Source: JAPUDQ01 sp964552765
GTDB taxonomy: Bacteria; Patescibacteriota; Saccharimonadia; Saccharimonadales; Saccharimonadaceae
NCBI GenBank assembly: GCA_964552765.1
Contig: CAZKIA010000001.1
Coordinates: 62,001 to 126,000 of the forward strand
Reading direction: 5' to 3'
DNA length: 64,000 nucleotides
Part shown: one piece after another, positions 17,573 through 26,642 of the stretch
How the letters are laid out: each line of letters opens with the position of its first letter
Numbering within the stretch: the stretch's first letter is position 1
The notes under the pieces: model-generated
What the model saw: the letters and a program-made list of their open reading frames with translations, nothing else
Database searches by the model: none
What the model was told of the DNA's origin: nothing
Translations under genes and position numbers: made by a program

Positions 17573-17815
17573 CTACTTACGAAACTTTTTGATCTGATCA
17601 AAGACAAACTTACCGATAAGTGCCGGGGATGAAAACTTAGCCGCGTTGCCCGTGATATTCGCAATATGCTCTGAAGTCACACGTGCATTGTCGGCCACTG
17701 CGCGAATTTGCTTCGTGACTCGAATGAGGATAATTGTCAAAACAATAGCGAGGATCAAAAACAAGGCCAAAAATACCGACAAGATAATAACTAAAATTTC
17801 TGCTGCGCCTGACAT
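17573..17815 (-). CDS. Small single-helix membrane protein, 80 residues
   Basis: A long N-terminal hydrophobic helix (about residues 5-32) is followed by a short amphipathic region that looks like a DUF948-type coiled segment (RVTKQIRAVADNARVTSEHI). I do not recognise it further. Shine-Dalgarno AAGGAG is 5 bases before ATG 17815. Its leader contains one arm of the 11-base inverted repeat at 17841-17883, with a TATACT in the loop. Confidence 0.7.
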   Translation of the reverse strand: MSGAAEILVIILSVFLALFLILAIVLTIILIRVTKQIRAVADNARVTSEHIANITGNAAKFSSPALIGKFVFDQIKKFRK

Positions 17816-17840
17816 ATATTCTCCTTATTCTGTAATCATA

Positions 17841-17883
17841 AACACCGGACAGGTGATATATGTAGTATACCATGTCCGGTGTT
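17841..17883. repeat. 11-bp inverted repeat around a -10 hexamer
   Basis: AACACCGGACA (17841-17851) and TGTCCGGTGTT (17873-17883) are perfect arms with a 21-base loop. On the minus strand the loop holds TATACT (17864-17869). It could be an operator for the 80-residue membrane protein, or a weak terminator of the upstream YeaQ-like gene, since TTTATGATT follows the stem on that strand. Confidence 0.6.
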
Positions 17884-17913
17884 TGATAAAGCGTAATGCC
17901 GGTTACGTATGGG

Positions 17914-18195
17914 TTATACCGTACGACGACCAGTCACGAGCTTGAAGACAAATAGTACAATCACGGCACCTACTGTCGCAACGACGAGCTTCGTTATGAT
18001 ATCAGAGCCGTCTGTGGTGCCTCCAAGGCCAAGCATTGGTAGTAATAGGTTTGCAACAAGTGCACCAACAATACCAACAACCACGTTCGCAAGTACGCCC
18101 ATTGATGCATCAGTCTTCATGACCATGCTTGCGAGCCATCCTGCAATACCACCGATAATAATTGTTCCTAGCCAACCGCCCAAACCTGCATCCAT
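17914..18195 (-). CDS. GlsB/YeaQ/YmgE-family (transglycosylase-associated) membrane protein
   Basis: 93 residues with three hydrophobic helices rich in glycine and the family signatures GGIAGWLASMVM, GVLANVVVGIVGALVA. Members are small stress-related inner membrane proteins of unknown biochemistry. Shine-Dalgarno AAGGAG is 7 bases before ATG 18195. Confidence 0.88.
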   Translation of the reverse strand: MDAGLGGWLGTIIIGGIAGWLASMVMKTDASMGVLANVVVGIVGALVANLLLPMLGLGGTTDGSDIITKLVVATVGAVIVLFVFKLVTGRRTV

Positions 18196-18310
18196 AGTGT
18201 AACTCCTTACTTATGTTGTTATGGCATAAGTCTAGCATGTTGATATGACAACAAAATGTACGCTGGTTCACAAAATCGTAAGATACACTATTTACAGAGG
18301 TAAGATAGAT

Positions 18311-19192
18311 TTATTTTGTCAGTCGATCAGTCAGATATGCACGAAAATCAGCCCCGATCTTGGGATGACCCAGTGCCACTTCGACAAGTGCCTGAAGATA
18401 TTTCATCGGATCACCTGCATCAAGCCATGTGCCTTCGATCACCTGCCCATAGACTTCACCGCGCTCTGCAAGCTTGTTGATATTTGTCGAAAGTGTTAGC
18501 TCACCTTTTGCATCAACATTTTTCTCTGCCAGAATTGGAAAGATATCAGGCGTCAATATATACCCAAGTAATGATGTATAGTCACTTGGTCGGTTTGCTT
18601 CGCCTGGTTTTTCAACAAGACCCGTTACTTCGATTGTACCTTCACCAAGATCATGACCAACCCGAGCCATACCATACATATCACCGTCGCCCGGCCCTGC
18701 TTTCATAAGTGATACGATATTTTTGCCACCCGATCGGTTAAAAGCATCTTTTAGCTGCACGGCGCGGGGCACCTCACTATGGTAAAAATCATCTGCCGTC
18801 AGGACAAAAAATGGTTCATCGTCATCGATCATATGTTGCGCATTGAGTACCGGCAGCGCATTGCCTTTTGGCTCACCTTTTTGTCGAATATAGACAAAAT
18901 TCGCCATCTCGGCAATCGCTTTCAACTGATCTGCCATAGCAATTTTGCCTTTTTCTCGAAGCTCTGCCTCCATACCATCAGAGCGGTCAAAGTGATCTTC
19001 AATCGCCCGTTTAGTCGAACCTGTCACGATAATGACGTCCGTCACGCCTGCCGCTACTGCATCTTCTACAACAAGCTGGATAACTGGCTTATCAATGATC
19101 GGCAGCATTTCCTTGGGCATTGCTTTTGTTTGCGGTAAAAATCGTGTTCCAAGTCCCGCGGCGAGAATGATGGCTTTTGTTGGCTGTTTCAT
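18311..19192 (-). CDS. galU: UTP-glucose-1-phosphate uridylyltransferase
   Basis: 293 residues with the nucleotidyltransferase start AAGLGTRFLPQTKAMPKEML, GEPKGNALPVL and LTADDFYH, and VTGLVEKP later. It makes UDP-glucose for surface glycans. ATG 19192 has a strong Shine-Dalgarno, AAGGAGG, 8 bases upstream. The gene lies 25 bases after gatB and is probably the last gene of the gat operon. No obvious terminator follows. Confidence 0.93.
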   Translation of the reverse strand: MKQPTKAIILAAGLGTRFLPQTKAMPKEMLPIIDKPVIQLVVEDAVAAGVTDVIIVTGSTKRAIEDHFDRSDGMEAELREKGKIAMADQLKAIAEMANFVYIRQKGEPKGNALPVLNAQHMIDDDEPFFVLTADDFYHSEVPRAVQLKDAFNRSGGKNIVSLMKAGPGDGDMYGMARVGHDLGEGTIEVTGLVEKPGEANRPSDYTSLLGYILTPDIFPILAEKNVDAKGELTLSTNINKLAERGEVYGQVIEGTWLDAGDPMKYLQALVEVALGHPKIGADFRAYLTDRLTK

Positions 19193-19217
19193 ACCTATGA
19201 CCTCCTTGATCACTGTT

Positions 19218-20678
19218 CTACTCAAGTTTTTGACGAATGAGCTTCTGCGCTAGTGCTGGGTTAGCCTGACCGTTTGATTTTTTCATAATCTGACCAACCA
19301 AAAAACCAATCGCCTTATCATTTCCGCCCCGAATATCATCGAGTGCTTGTTGCGACGCTGGATCAGCCAGTACGTCGTCGACAATCGCCCCAATTGCCCC
19401 CTCGTCACTGACTTGAAGTAACTGATGTTGCTCAGCAATCACCCGGGGCGAGAGATTATCTTTTTGCATAAGGGCAAATATCTCTTTGGCAGCGGTAGAA
19501 TTTACTTCATCTTTATCAACCATCTCTGTTAATTCTGCGTAAAAATCGTCTGGGACAACCTGATAAACACTGCCAGGTAGTGCAGTTTCATCTGCCGATT
19601 CAGATACTGATGAGGCAAACCACAACGCCGTACGCCGAGCAGCACTCGTGTGGCCTGACTCTTTAAGCCGTGAAATAAGCTCAACAGTTGGTCGAGAGCT
19701 AAGCAGCGCTACAATAACCGTATCGTCTAGCTTTAACTCACTAAGGAGTGTCCGATAATGATCAGGGAGGAGCGGCATTGTAGCCCTTGCCCGATCAACT
19801 CTCTCGGTAGAAATCCGAATTGGCGGCAAATCAGCATCAGGAAAGTATCGATAGTCGTGGGCGTTTTCTTTGCTACGCTGCGAGATCGTTTTTTGCTTGG
19901 CCTCATCCCAGCCACGTGTCTCTTGTGTAATGCTATTACCTCGCTCTAGCTCTTCAATCTGGCGCTGAATCTCATACTCGGCAGCTTTTTCTACGGAACG
20001 GAATGAGTTGAGGTTTTTCGTCTCAGTTCGCGTCCCCCATGTATCAGTCTTGCTTACCGAAACATTGATATCAAAACGCATATTGCCATGATAGAGATCG
20101 CCATCGGTTACATCTGCATAGGTCATGAGCATATAGAGCGCCTGTGCGTAGGCTTTTGCCTCGGCCGGACTATGCATATCGGCCTCGGACACAATCTCGA
20201 TCAGTGGCGTACCAGCACGGTTGTAATCAACCAGACTGTATTCTTTGCCCGCTGGGTGCGTTAATTTACCGGCATCTGCCTCAAGATGAGCATGATGAAT
20301 CCGCACGGTTTTTGTCTCGCCATCAGGAAGTGTCATGTCAACCGACCCAGAGAGAATAATCGGCTCTGCAAGTTGCGTGATCTGATAGCCAAGTGGCAAG
20401 TCTGGATAAAAATAATGTTTTCTCTCAAAACGGCTCAATGGCGCAATATCTGCTTTCAGCGCAAGCCCCGCCCTGATTGCGAGTGTGATTGCCTCTTCAT
20501 TTAATACCGGCAATGTACCTGGCAGACCAAAACATAGCGGACTAACGGTAGTGTTCGGCTCCTTACCTCGAGCATCATTATCAGCACCCGTAAATAACTT
20601 GGTGCGCGTCTTAAGTTGAACATGGCACTCGATCCCGATTGTCGCCGTATAAGCACTGCGGACGCTTTCAGATATCAT
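19218..20678 (-). CDS. gatB: Asp-tRNA(Asn)/Glu-tRNA(Gln) amidotransferase subunit B
   Basis: 486 residues. The GatB cradle domain carries TIGIECHVQLKT and RKHYFYPDLPLGYQITQ; the helical YqeY-like tail ends the protein (GGNDKAIGFLVGQIMKKS). GatB binds misacylated tRNA and activates it before transamidation, so the cell probably forms Gln-tRNA and/or Asn-tRNA indirectly. ATG 20678 overlaps the preceding stop in an ATGA arrangement, indicating translational coupling. Confidence 0.95.
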   Translation of the reverse strand: MISESVRSAYTATIGIECHVQLKTRTKLFTGADNDARGKEPNTTVSPLCFGLPGTLPVLNEEAITLAIRAGLALKADIAPLSRFERKHYFYPDLPLGYQITQLAEPIILSGSVDMTLPDGETKTVRIHHAHLEADAGKLTHPAGKEYSLVDYNRAGTPLIEIVSEADMHSPAEAKAYAQALYMLMTYADVTDGDLYHGNMRFDINVSVSKTDTWGTRTETKNLNSFRSVEKAAEYEIQRQIEELERGNSITQETRGWDEAKQKTISQRSKENAHDYRYFPDADLPPIRISTERVDRARATMPLLPDHYRTLLSELKLDDTVIVALLSSRPTVELISRLKESGHTSAARRTALWFASSVSESADETALPGSVYQVVPDDFYAELTEMVDKDEVNSTAAKEIFALMQKDNLSPRVIAEQHQLLQVSDEGAIGAIVDDVLADPASQQALDDIRGGNDKAIGFLVGQIMKKSNGQANPALAQKLIRQKLE

Positions 20679-21091
20679 AGCGCCCCCAAGTCGCGTAGAC
20701 CGCGCTTAAAACTACTAAGGGCTTGTTTGGTTAAGCGCGGCGAAATCTTCACCGAATCTTCGTGGGCAATACGATTACGAAGTTTGTGAGCGGCCCAAAT
20801 CATATCACGACGGCTAAAGACACGTGCCGCGCTCACCATTCGCTCTCCCATTGTTTGTCCTTTGTAGCCAGATTCACGGAGGGCGCGATCGAGTAATTTA
20901 TCGGCCTGGAGAATTGCGAATTGCTGTGTCGAGGGGTCTGCCGTGACAGAACTTTCGATTCTCAACCATTCTTGACGATAGACATCCTTGTCGATCCCCG
21001 TGCGCCCACGACGACCAAGACTAATCACTATCAACAGTGCCACTCCTACGACGATCAGCCCGACAAACATTACAATGATGAGATTATCCAT
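20675..21091 (-). CDS. Membrane-anchored HEPN-like protein inside the gat operon
   Basis: 138 residues: one N-terminal helix (about 4-26), then a helical cytoplasmic domain. The segment AHKLRNRIAHEDSV near residue 105 contains RNxxxH, the RX4-6H signature of HEPN domains, which are often RNases or scaffolds. This match is a short motif and the assignment is tentative. It overlaps gatA by 8 bases and gatB by 4, so it is translated with the amidotransferase genes. No function is assigned. Confidence 0.7.
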   Translation of the reverse strand: MDNLIIVMFVGLIVVGVALLIVISLGRRGRTGIDKDVYRQEWLRIESSVTADPSTQQFAILQADKLLDRALRESGYKGQTMGERMVSAARVFSRRDMIWAAHKLRNRIAHEDSVKISPRLTKQALSSFKRGLRDLGAL

Positions 21092-22478
21092 TGTGTTCCT
21101 CCCATAACTTCGCAGCCTGAAGTACTATCTGGTCGTGCTTCATTGGTGCAATAATCTGCAGTCCGACGGGCAAACCAGCCGATGTCTTGCCCGCTGGTAC
21201 ACTAATAGCTGGTAGGCCAGCTAGACTAGCCGGAACGGTCATGATATCAGTGAGGTACATCTGCAGAGGATCCTGAGTATTTTCACCAAGGCGAAATGCC
21301 GGCGTTGGTGCGACGGGACTTATCAATACATCGTACTGTTTAAATGCCGCATCAAATTCTTTAATAATTTTTGTACGAACTGTCTGAGCCTTTTTGTAAT
21401 AGGCATCATAATACCCGCTACTCAGTACGTAGTTACCAATAAGAATGCGTCGTTTATTTTCGTCCATAAAGCCTTGGGTGCGGGTGTTTGTAATGACCTC
21501 AGCGATAGAACCACCCGATTCTGATAGTCCATACTTGATACCATCAAATCGCGCGAGATTTGAAGTTAGTTCAGCCGGTACTACGATGTAATAAACGGCT
21601 AGTGCATAGTTTTGCAATGGCATAGACACGAACTCTACCGTATGGCCGGCTGATTGCAGTGATGTGATGGCATGTTCAACGACATGGGTCACTTCAGGAT
21701 CCACGGCATCAGTCATAGACTGCTCAATAACACCAATACGGAGTGGAGACGGCGAAGACGCGATCAACGACTCGATATCGATCGTCGTACTGTCATGTGG
21801 ATCAATACCATTCATGCAATCTAGCACTAAGCGTGCATCGTCGACACATGTAGTGATAGGGCCAACAACATCTGTGCTACTAGCCATCGCAACCACACCA
21901 TAGCGGCTCACCGACCCATACGTTGGCTTGAGGCCAACAACACCGTTATAGCTCGCTGGCTGGCGTATCGATCCGCCAGTGTCCGACCCCAATGCAAACG
22001 GAACGATGCCTGCGGCGACAGCAACAGCAGATCCGCCAGAACTCCCTCCGGCAACACGCTCGGCATCGGCGATATTTTTCGTTGGCCCAAAAAAAGAATT
22101 TTCAGTGCTGCCGCCGTGAGCAAAAGCATCAAGATTTGTTTTGCCAATACAAATAGCACCTTCAGCCTCCAGGCGTTCAATAACTGTTGCTTGATAGGGC
22201 GCGGTAAAGTTTTCAAGCATATGCGCACTGGCTGTCGTTCGGCTATCAAATGTCAAAATGTTATCTTTCGCTAAGAATGGCACCCCCATCAAACGACCAT
22301 GAACTTCACCAGCCTCACGCGCACGATCAAGCTCATCTGCCCGAGCCAATGCGCGCGATTCAATAACGGATAAGACCGAGCTGTAACTATCATTTTTGGC
22401 GCGATCAATTGCCGCCTGAACGATCGATCGTATTGTCGCGCCTTCATGAAGCTGTTTTTTTATATCATCTATTGTCAT
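21084..22478 (-). CDS. gatA: Asp-tRNA(Asn)/Glu-tRNA(Gln) amidotransferase subunit A
   Basis: 464 residues, an amidase-signature enzyme: the catalytic lysine is in FLAKDNI, the cis-serine in GGSSGGSAVAVAAG and the nucleophile serine in SDTGGSIRQPA. It hydrolyses glutamine and passes ammonia to GatB. Its ATG overlaps the gatC stop by four bases (ATGA), and its 3' end overlaps the HEPN-like gene. Confidence 0.95.
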   Translation of the reverse strand: MTIDDIKKQLHEGATIRSIVQAAIDRAKNDSYSSVLSVIESRALARADELDRAREAGEVHGRLMGVPFLAKDNILTFDSRTTASAHMLENFTAPYQATVIERLEAEGAICIGKTNLDAFAHGGSTENSFFGPTKNIADAERVAGGSSGGSAVAVAAGIVPFALGSDTGGSIRQPASYNGVVGLKPTYGSVSRYGVVAMASSTDVVGPITTCVDDARLVLDCMNGIDPHDSTTIDIESLIASSPSPLRIGVIEQSMTDAVDPEVTHVVEHAITSLQSAGHTVEFVSMPLQNYALAVYYIVVPAELTSNLARFDGIKYGLSESGGSIAEVITNTRTQGFMDENKRRILIGNYVLSSGYYDAYYKKAQTVRTKIIKEFDAAFKQYDVLISPVAPTPAFRLGENTQDPLQMYLTDIMTVPASLAGLPAISVPAGKTSAGLPVGLQIIAPMKHDQIVLQAAKLWEEHNG

Positions 22479-22765
22479 AGTACTTTTTTGACCTTTACCT
22501 GACCGTCCAGTGTATCGGGCGCATTTTTTAGCAGCTCTTCACGACCGATAGATTGCGTTTCAACGACATCGTCACGTGTCACGTTCTCAAGACCTGTCAC
22601 CTGGTAGGTCGGTTCTTCGCCTGTCGTATCAACTTCATTAAGCTGCTCGACATACCCAATAATCTCTTGTAGTTGTACACGGAGAGCATCAGCCTCGCTA
22701 TCACTTATAGAGAGAGCTGATAGTGAGGCTAATCTTTTGACATCATCAATAGTTATTGCGGACAT
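22475..22765 (-). CDS. gatC: Asp-tRNA(Asn)/Glu-tRNA(Gln) amidotransferase subunit C
   Basis: 96 residues, with the typical IDDVKRLASLSALSISDSEA start and a QLNEVDTTGEEPTY segment; GatC wraps and stabilises GatA. ATG 22765 is chosen because homology starts at MSAITIDDV and a TATAAT lies 9 bases upstream. No Shine-Dalgarno is present, so the gat operon mRNA is probably nearly leaderless. Confidence 0.93.
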   Translation of the reverse strand: MSAITIDDVKRLASLSALSISDSEADALRVQLQEIIGYVEQLNEVDTTGEEPTYQVTGLENVTRDDVVETQSIGREELLKNAPDTLDGQVKVKKVL

Positions 22766-22802
22766 ATTATATCTATTATATACCAATCAAATGCTGGGAC
22801 GG

Positions 22803-23873
22803 CTAATACAGCGAGGAATCGTCAGTTTGCGTATTGTAACTAGGCTTGTTCAGGTAATCATTGTAGAGAGATGAGTAGCCAGCACTTAGCTTAAAACATT
22901 TCTCGCCAATTCCATGCGTCGTAAATGATGCATAGGTTGAATAATCATCATTTGTATATGATGAGCGGCTTGTCGAGTAGCCATAAGCTTTCTGGGTATC
23001 AGTCTTAAATGTAGCACAGAGTTGATAGCGAGATGAGCCTTGTTTTTTGTAGTCATAGTGAGCGAGTCGCTTCTTCGTCTCTGTCTTAAGGCCGTCAAGT
23101 GCGCTTAAATCGGATGGTAATGACCGTTTGTCGCCATAGTATGATGTGATCTCTGTTTGAATGTCCGATAGATCAGCCGCCGCTTTCTCATCGTGCGCAC
23201 TGCCTTGAACATTTGACACTGACATAGCGAGCAATCCAATCGTAACAGCAACACCAAAACCGGTCAGGAGAAGTGAAAATGTTTTGCGTGATAAACCTTG
23301 GTGCCGACCATATGCCCAAAATAATCCCACATTGACAAGTGCTGCTAACACCCCAGGGAGGATCGTTCGTACAGCGGTATCGCCTGCTTGATCATCGATT
23401 CCAACAATGATACGAATTAATGCATAGACAACGCTAAAGAGTGTGCCTGCAATTGCCAATACGACATTGAACAAAAAGAATCCAACAAATAACTTGTGAA
23501 TAAGCCGCTCTTTTGTCGCAGGATGACGCTCAATCTCGGCTCGTGTTCGTAGATAAAACACTACTGCAAGTGGCAACCATATAATCATCGAGGCCGCTAC
23601 CCATAATGAGAACTCACCAACAAATCGAACCGCCAGAGGGTTTTCGATGCCTTTCATGTAGTTGATAAGTGCATAGATCGCGTAATTAATAACGCCTACT
23701 GTCACGAGAAGACCAACAACAGATAGCGCTAGCTCGAGACCGTACCAACTCATCCCGCGACTAAGTTTACCCATCATTGTCTGAAGTGATAACGGCGATT
23801 TCGCCGCAGGTTGTGCCGCAGCAGATACTGCTGCCGTACTTTGCTGCTCATTGACATTGTCTGGTTGCATCAT
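22803..23873 (-). CDS. Polytopic membrane protein with a pseudopilin-like C-terminal domain
   Basis: 356 residues. After a polar Ala/Gln-rich start, five hydrophobic helices lie between about residues 45 and 220, resembling DUF5671-type proteins of this lineage. The last 130 residues form a soluble domain beginning ADLSDIQTEITSYYGDKRSLP and later YQLCATFKT, the pattern of the GspG/major-pseudopilin globular domain. A tyrosine/serine-rich tail ends it. No prepilin peptidase site is present. ATGATG at 23873 is preceded by GAGGA. Function unknown; the hybrid architecture is the notable point. Confidence 0.7.
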   Translation of the reverse strand: MMQPDNVNEQQSTAAVSAAAQPAAKSPLSLQTMMGKLSRGMSWYGLELALSVVGLLVTVGVINYAIYALINYMKGIENPLAVRFVGEFSLWVAASMIIWLPLAVVFYLRTRAEIERHPATKERLIHKLFVGFFLFNVVLAIAGTLFSVVYALIRIIVGIDDQAGDTAVRTILPGVLAALVNVGLFWAYGRHQGLSRKTFSLLLTGFGVAVTIGLLAMSVSNVQGSAHDEKAAADLSDIQTEITSYYGDKRSLPSDLSALDGLKTETKKRLAHYDYKKQGSSRYQLCATFKTDTQKAYGYSTSRSSYTNDDYSTYASFTTHGIGEKCFKLSAGYSSLYNDYLNKPSYNTQTDDSSLY

Positions 23874-23937
23874 GATTTCCTCGTTTAATAGTAACGCTTG
23901 TTAAACACTATTATTGTATCATCTTGTACGGACAAAA

Positions 23938-25908
23938 TCAGAGAGATGATTTGATCTCTTCGATGAGGTCGCGTAATTCGGCTGCCTTTTCAAACTCTAG
24001 ATTAGCAGCCGCCAATTCCATCTGAGATGACAACTCTCGAATAAGATGTGGGTATTCGTCTTTGGGTATCTTTTTAAGATTAATAGCATCCTTTTTAGGA
24101 TCATCCTTTTGCGGGATGATAGATCGCAATCCCTCATCGATAGCCTTGTTGACACTCCGAGGCGTAATACTATGTTCAGTGTTATATGCCTCCTGGATAC
24201 TGCGACGTCGGTTTGTCTCGTCAATCGCTCGCTGCATTGAGTCGGTAATTTTGTCGGCATACATAATGACATTGCCGTGTTCATGCCGAGCAGCCCGTCC
24301 AATCGTTTGGATCAGTGCCTGGCTGGATCGTAAAAACCCTTCTTTATCAGCATCCATAATTGCCACAAGGCTCACCTCAGGTAAATCAAGACCCTCACGT
24401 AAAAGGTTGATACCAACAAGAACATCGTAAACTCCAAGGCGCAGATCCCGCAGGATATCACCTCGCTCAAGCGTATCAACTTCACTATGAATATAGGCTG
24501 TTTTAATGCCGAGTTCGATGAGATAACTCGATAAATCTTCAGCCATTCGTTTGGTGAGTGTCGTGACCAAGACACGTTCGCGATTTTCAATCCGTCTACG
24601 TATCTCATCAAGAAGATTGTCGATCTGACCCTCACTCGGGCGGATATCAATAAGAGGATCAAGCAGACCGGTTGGACGAATCACCTGCTGAATCGGCTCA
24701 GGCGTTCGTGCCAACTCATATGGCCCAGGCGTGGCTGAGACGAAGATAACATCCCCCATATGCTTCTCGAACTCAGTAAATGTCAAAGGTCGATTATCAA
24801 GCGCACTTGGTAATCGAAAACCGTGTTCGACAAGCACTTCTTTTCGAGCACGATCGCCGTTATACATCCCTCTTACCTGCGGGATGGTCATATGGCTCTC
24901 ATCGATGAGTAGCAAGTAATCATCGGGGAAATAGTCCATGAGCGTTGCAGGCTGTTCACCTGGTTCACGATTGGTAAGGTATCGGCTGTAGTTTTCAATG
25001 CCCTTGACAAAGCCTGTCTCTTCTAGCATTTCTAGGTCATATTTTGTACGTTGCTGCAACCGTTGCGCCTCAAGCAATTTATTGGTTTTTTCAAACCACG
25101 CCAGTCGTTCCTCGAGTTCAGATTTTATTTGGACAACGGCTTTTTCGATTTTATTTTTGGGAGTGACGTAGTGTGATCCTGGAAATATCTTTATCTCTTC
25201 TGGCTCAGCGATGACTTCACCTGTTAACGGATTAATTTTGGTGAGACGCTCTATTTCATCACCAAAAAATTCTATCCGATAGGCTTCCTCGCCGCCACTC
25301 GGTATGACGTCGACCGTATCGCCGCGTACTCGAAATGTGCTGCGATGAAAATCAATATCGTTACGCTGATATTGAATATCATTGAGATGACGTAGTAGCT
25401 TATCACGTTTTCGCATCTCACCGCGCTTGACGTGAAGTGCCATATCACCATAATCCTCTACTGACCCAATGCCGTAGATACAGCTAACACTCGCCACAAT
25501 AATCACATCACGCCGACTCAAAAGAGCGGCTGTGGCGGCATGTCGCAGACGGTCAATCTCTTCATTGATCTTACTGTCTTTTTCAATATACGTATCACTG
25601 CTGGCAATGTATGCCTCGGGCTGATAGTAGTCAAAATAACTCACAAAATAATGAACATCGTTATCGGGAAAAAAAGCCTTAAACTCTGAGAATAACTGTG
25701 CTGCTAGTGTTTTATTGTGTGCAAGCACCAATGTCGGCACGCCACGGTTTTGAATAATATTGGCCATCGTAAAAGTTTTACCTGATCCCGTTACACCGAG
25801 CAAGGTTTGCTCGCGTTGGCCATTATCAAACCCTTTGATCAATTGCTCGATTGCCATCGGCTGATCACCCGTTGGCTGATAGTTACTTTGCAATCGAAAT
25901 GATGTCAT
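23938..25908 (-). CDS. uvrB: Excinuclease ABC subunit B
   Basis: 656 residues, normal length. Walker A is LLGVTGSGKTFT, the beta-hairpin region YFDYYQPEAYI, helicase motifs DESHMTIPQ and QTIGRAARH, and the C-terminal UVR motif ELRDLIEEIK. It loads onto damage after UvrA in nucleotide excision repair. A TATAAT lies 6 bases before ATG 25908 without Shine-Dalgarno, a clear leaderless candidate. Confidence 0.96.
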   Translation of the reverse strand: MTSFRLQSNYQPTGDQPMAIEQLIKGFDNGQREQTLLGVTGSGKTFTMANIIQNRGVPTLVLAHNKTLAAQLFSEFKAFFPDNDVHYFVSYFDYYQPEAYIASSDTYIEKDSKINEEIDRLRHAATAALLSRRDVIIVASVSCIYGIGSVEDYGDMALHVKRGEMRKRDKLLRHLNDIQYQRNDIDFHRSTFRVRGDTVDVIPSGGEEAYRIEFFGDEIERLTKINPLTGEVIAEPEEIKIFPGSHYVTPKNKIEKAVVQIKSELEERLAWFEKTNKLLEAQRLQQRTKYDLEMLEETGFVKGIENYSRYLTNREPGEQPATLMDYFPDDYLLLIDESHMTIPQVRGMYNGDRARKEVLVEHGFRLPSALDNRPLTFTEFEKHMGDVIFVSATPGPYELARTPEPIQQVIRPTGLLDPLIDIRPSEGQIDNLLDEIRRRIENRERVLVTTLTKRMAEDLSSYLIELGIKTAYIHSEVDTLERGDILRDLRLGVYDVLVGINLLREGLDLPEVSLVAIMDADKEGFLRSSQALIQTIGRAARHEHGNVIMYADKITDSMQRAIDETNRRRSIQEAYNTEHSITPRSVNKAIDEGLRSIIPQKDDPKKDAINLKKIPKDEYPHLIRELSSQMELAAANLEFEKAAELRDLIEEIKSSL

Positions 25909-25958
25909 CTTTTTATTATACGATAATTACAGCGTAAAATACGGTATACTATCAAGAT

Positions 25959-26642
25959 ATGGCGCATACACATAAACACGAAAAAAGGGTCTGGCTCCCC
26001 GACGCACATCTCGTCAAAGCCATTGAAAAATCAACCGAAAGCTTACGCAGCAGCGATCAAGAGTTTGAGAAAGCCTTTAGGATTCTCAAAAAATACCCGA
26101 TGCGCGTCAATATATTTGGCTCAGCTCGCGTTCGTCCTAGTGATCCACACTACAAACACGCCCGTAGCCTGGCCCGAGCGTTGGCACTGCAAGGCTACAC
26201 AATTGTGAGTGGCGGGAGTGGCGGTATCATGGAAGCGGCCAATCGTGGTGCATTTGAAGCAGGCGGGACATCAGTCGGATTTAACATTATCTTGCCACAT
26301 GAACAAGCCCCAAATCCCTACACCACTGATAGCATGTCATTCCACTACTTCTTTACTCGTAAGGTTATGATGACATTTTATATGCATGCCTATGTTTACT
26401 ACCCAGGCGGTTTTGGTACACTTGACGAACTCTTTGAGATTATCACACTGATCCAAACCAAAAAGATTCCTGCCGTACCGATCATTCTTGTCGGCAACGA
26501 ATATTGGAAAAAAATGGATCAGTTTGTACATCATGAGATGCTCAATAGTGGATATATATCATCTGGCGATGAAAAGCTTTACACTATCACTGATGATATT
26601 GATACAATTTGCAGTCTCATCACTATCGATTATCAGACGTAA
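25959..26642 (+). CDS. LOG-family (TIGR00730-like) nucleotide-processing protein
   Basis: 227 residues with a Rossmann-like core: VSGGSGGIMEAANRGAFEAGG and YYPGGFGTLDELFE, the PGGxGTxxE motif of LOG/lysine-decarboxylase-like proteins. Characterised members cleave ribose-5-phosphate from nucleoside monophosphates. An N-terminal helix of about 40 residues precedes the domain. A TATACT lies 8 bases before ATG 25959. The 3' end overlaps the convergent orphan gene by 20 bases. Confidence 0.88.
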   Translation: MAHTHKHEKRVWLPDAHLVKAIEKSTESLRSSDQEFEKAFRILKKYPMRVNIFGSARVRPSDPHYKHARSLARALALQGYTIVSGGSGGIMEAANRGAFEAGGTSVGFNIILPHEQAPNPYTTDSMSFHYFFTRKVMMTFYMHAYVYYPGGFGTLDELFEIITLIQTKKIPAVPIILVGNEYWKKMDQFVHHEMLNSGYISSGDEKLYTITDDIDTICSLITIDYQT

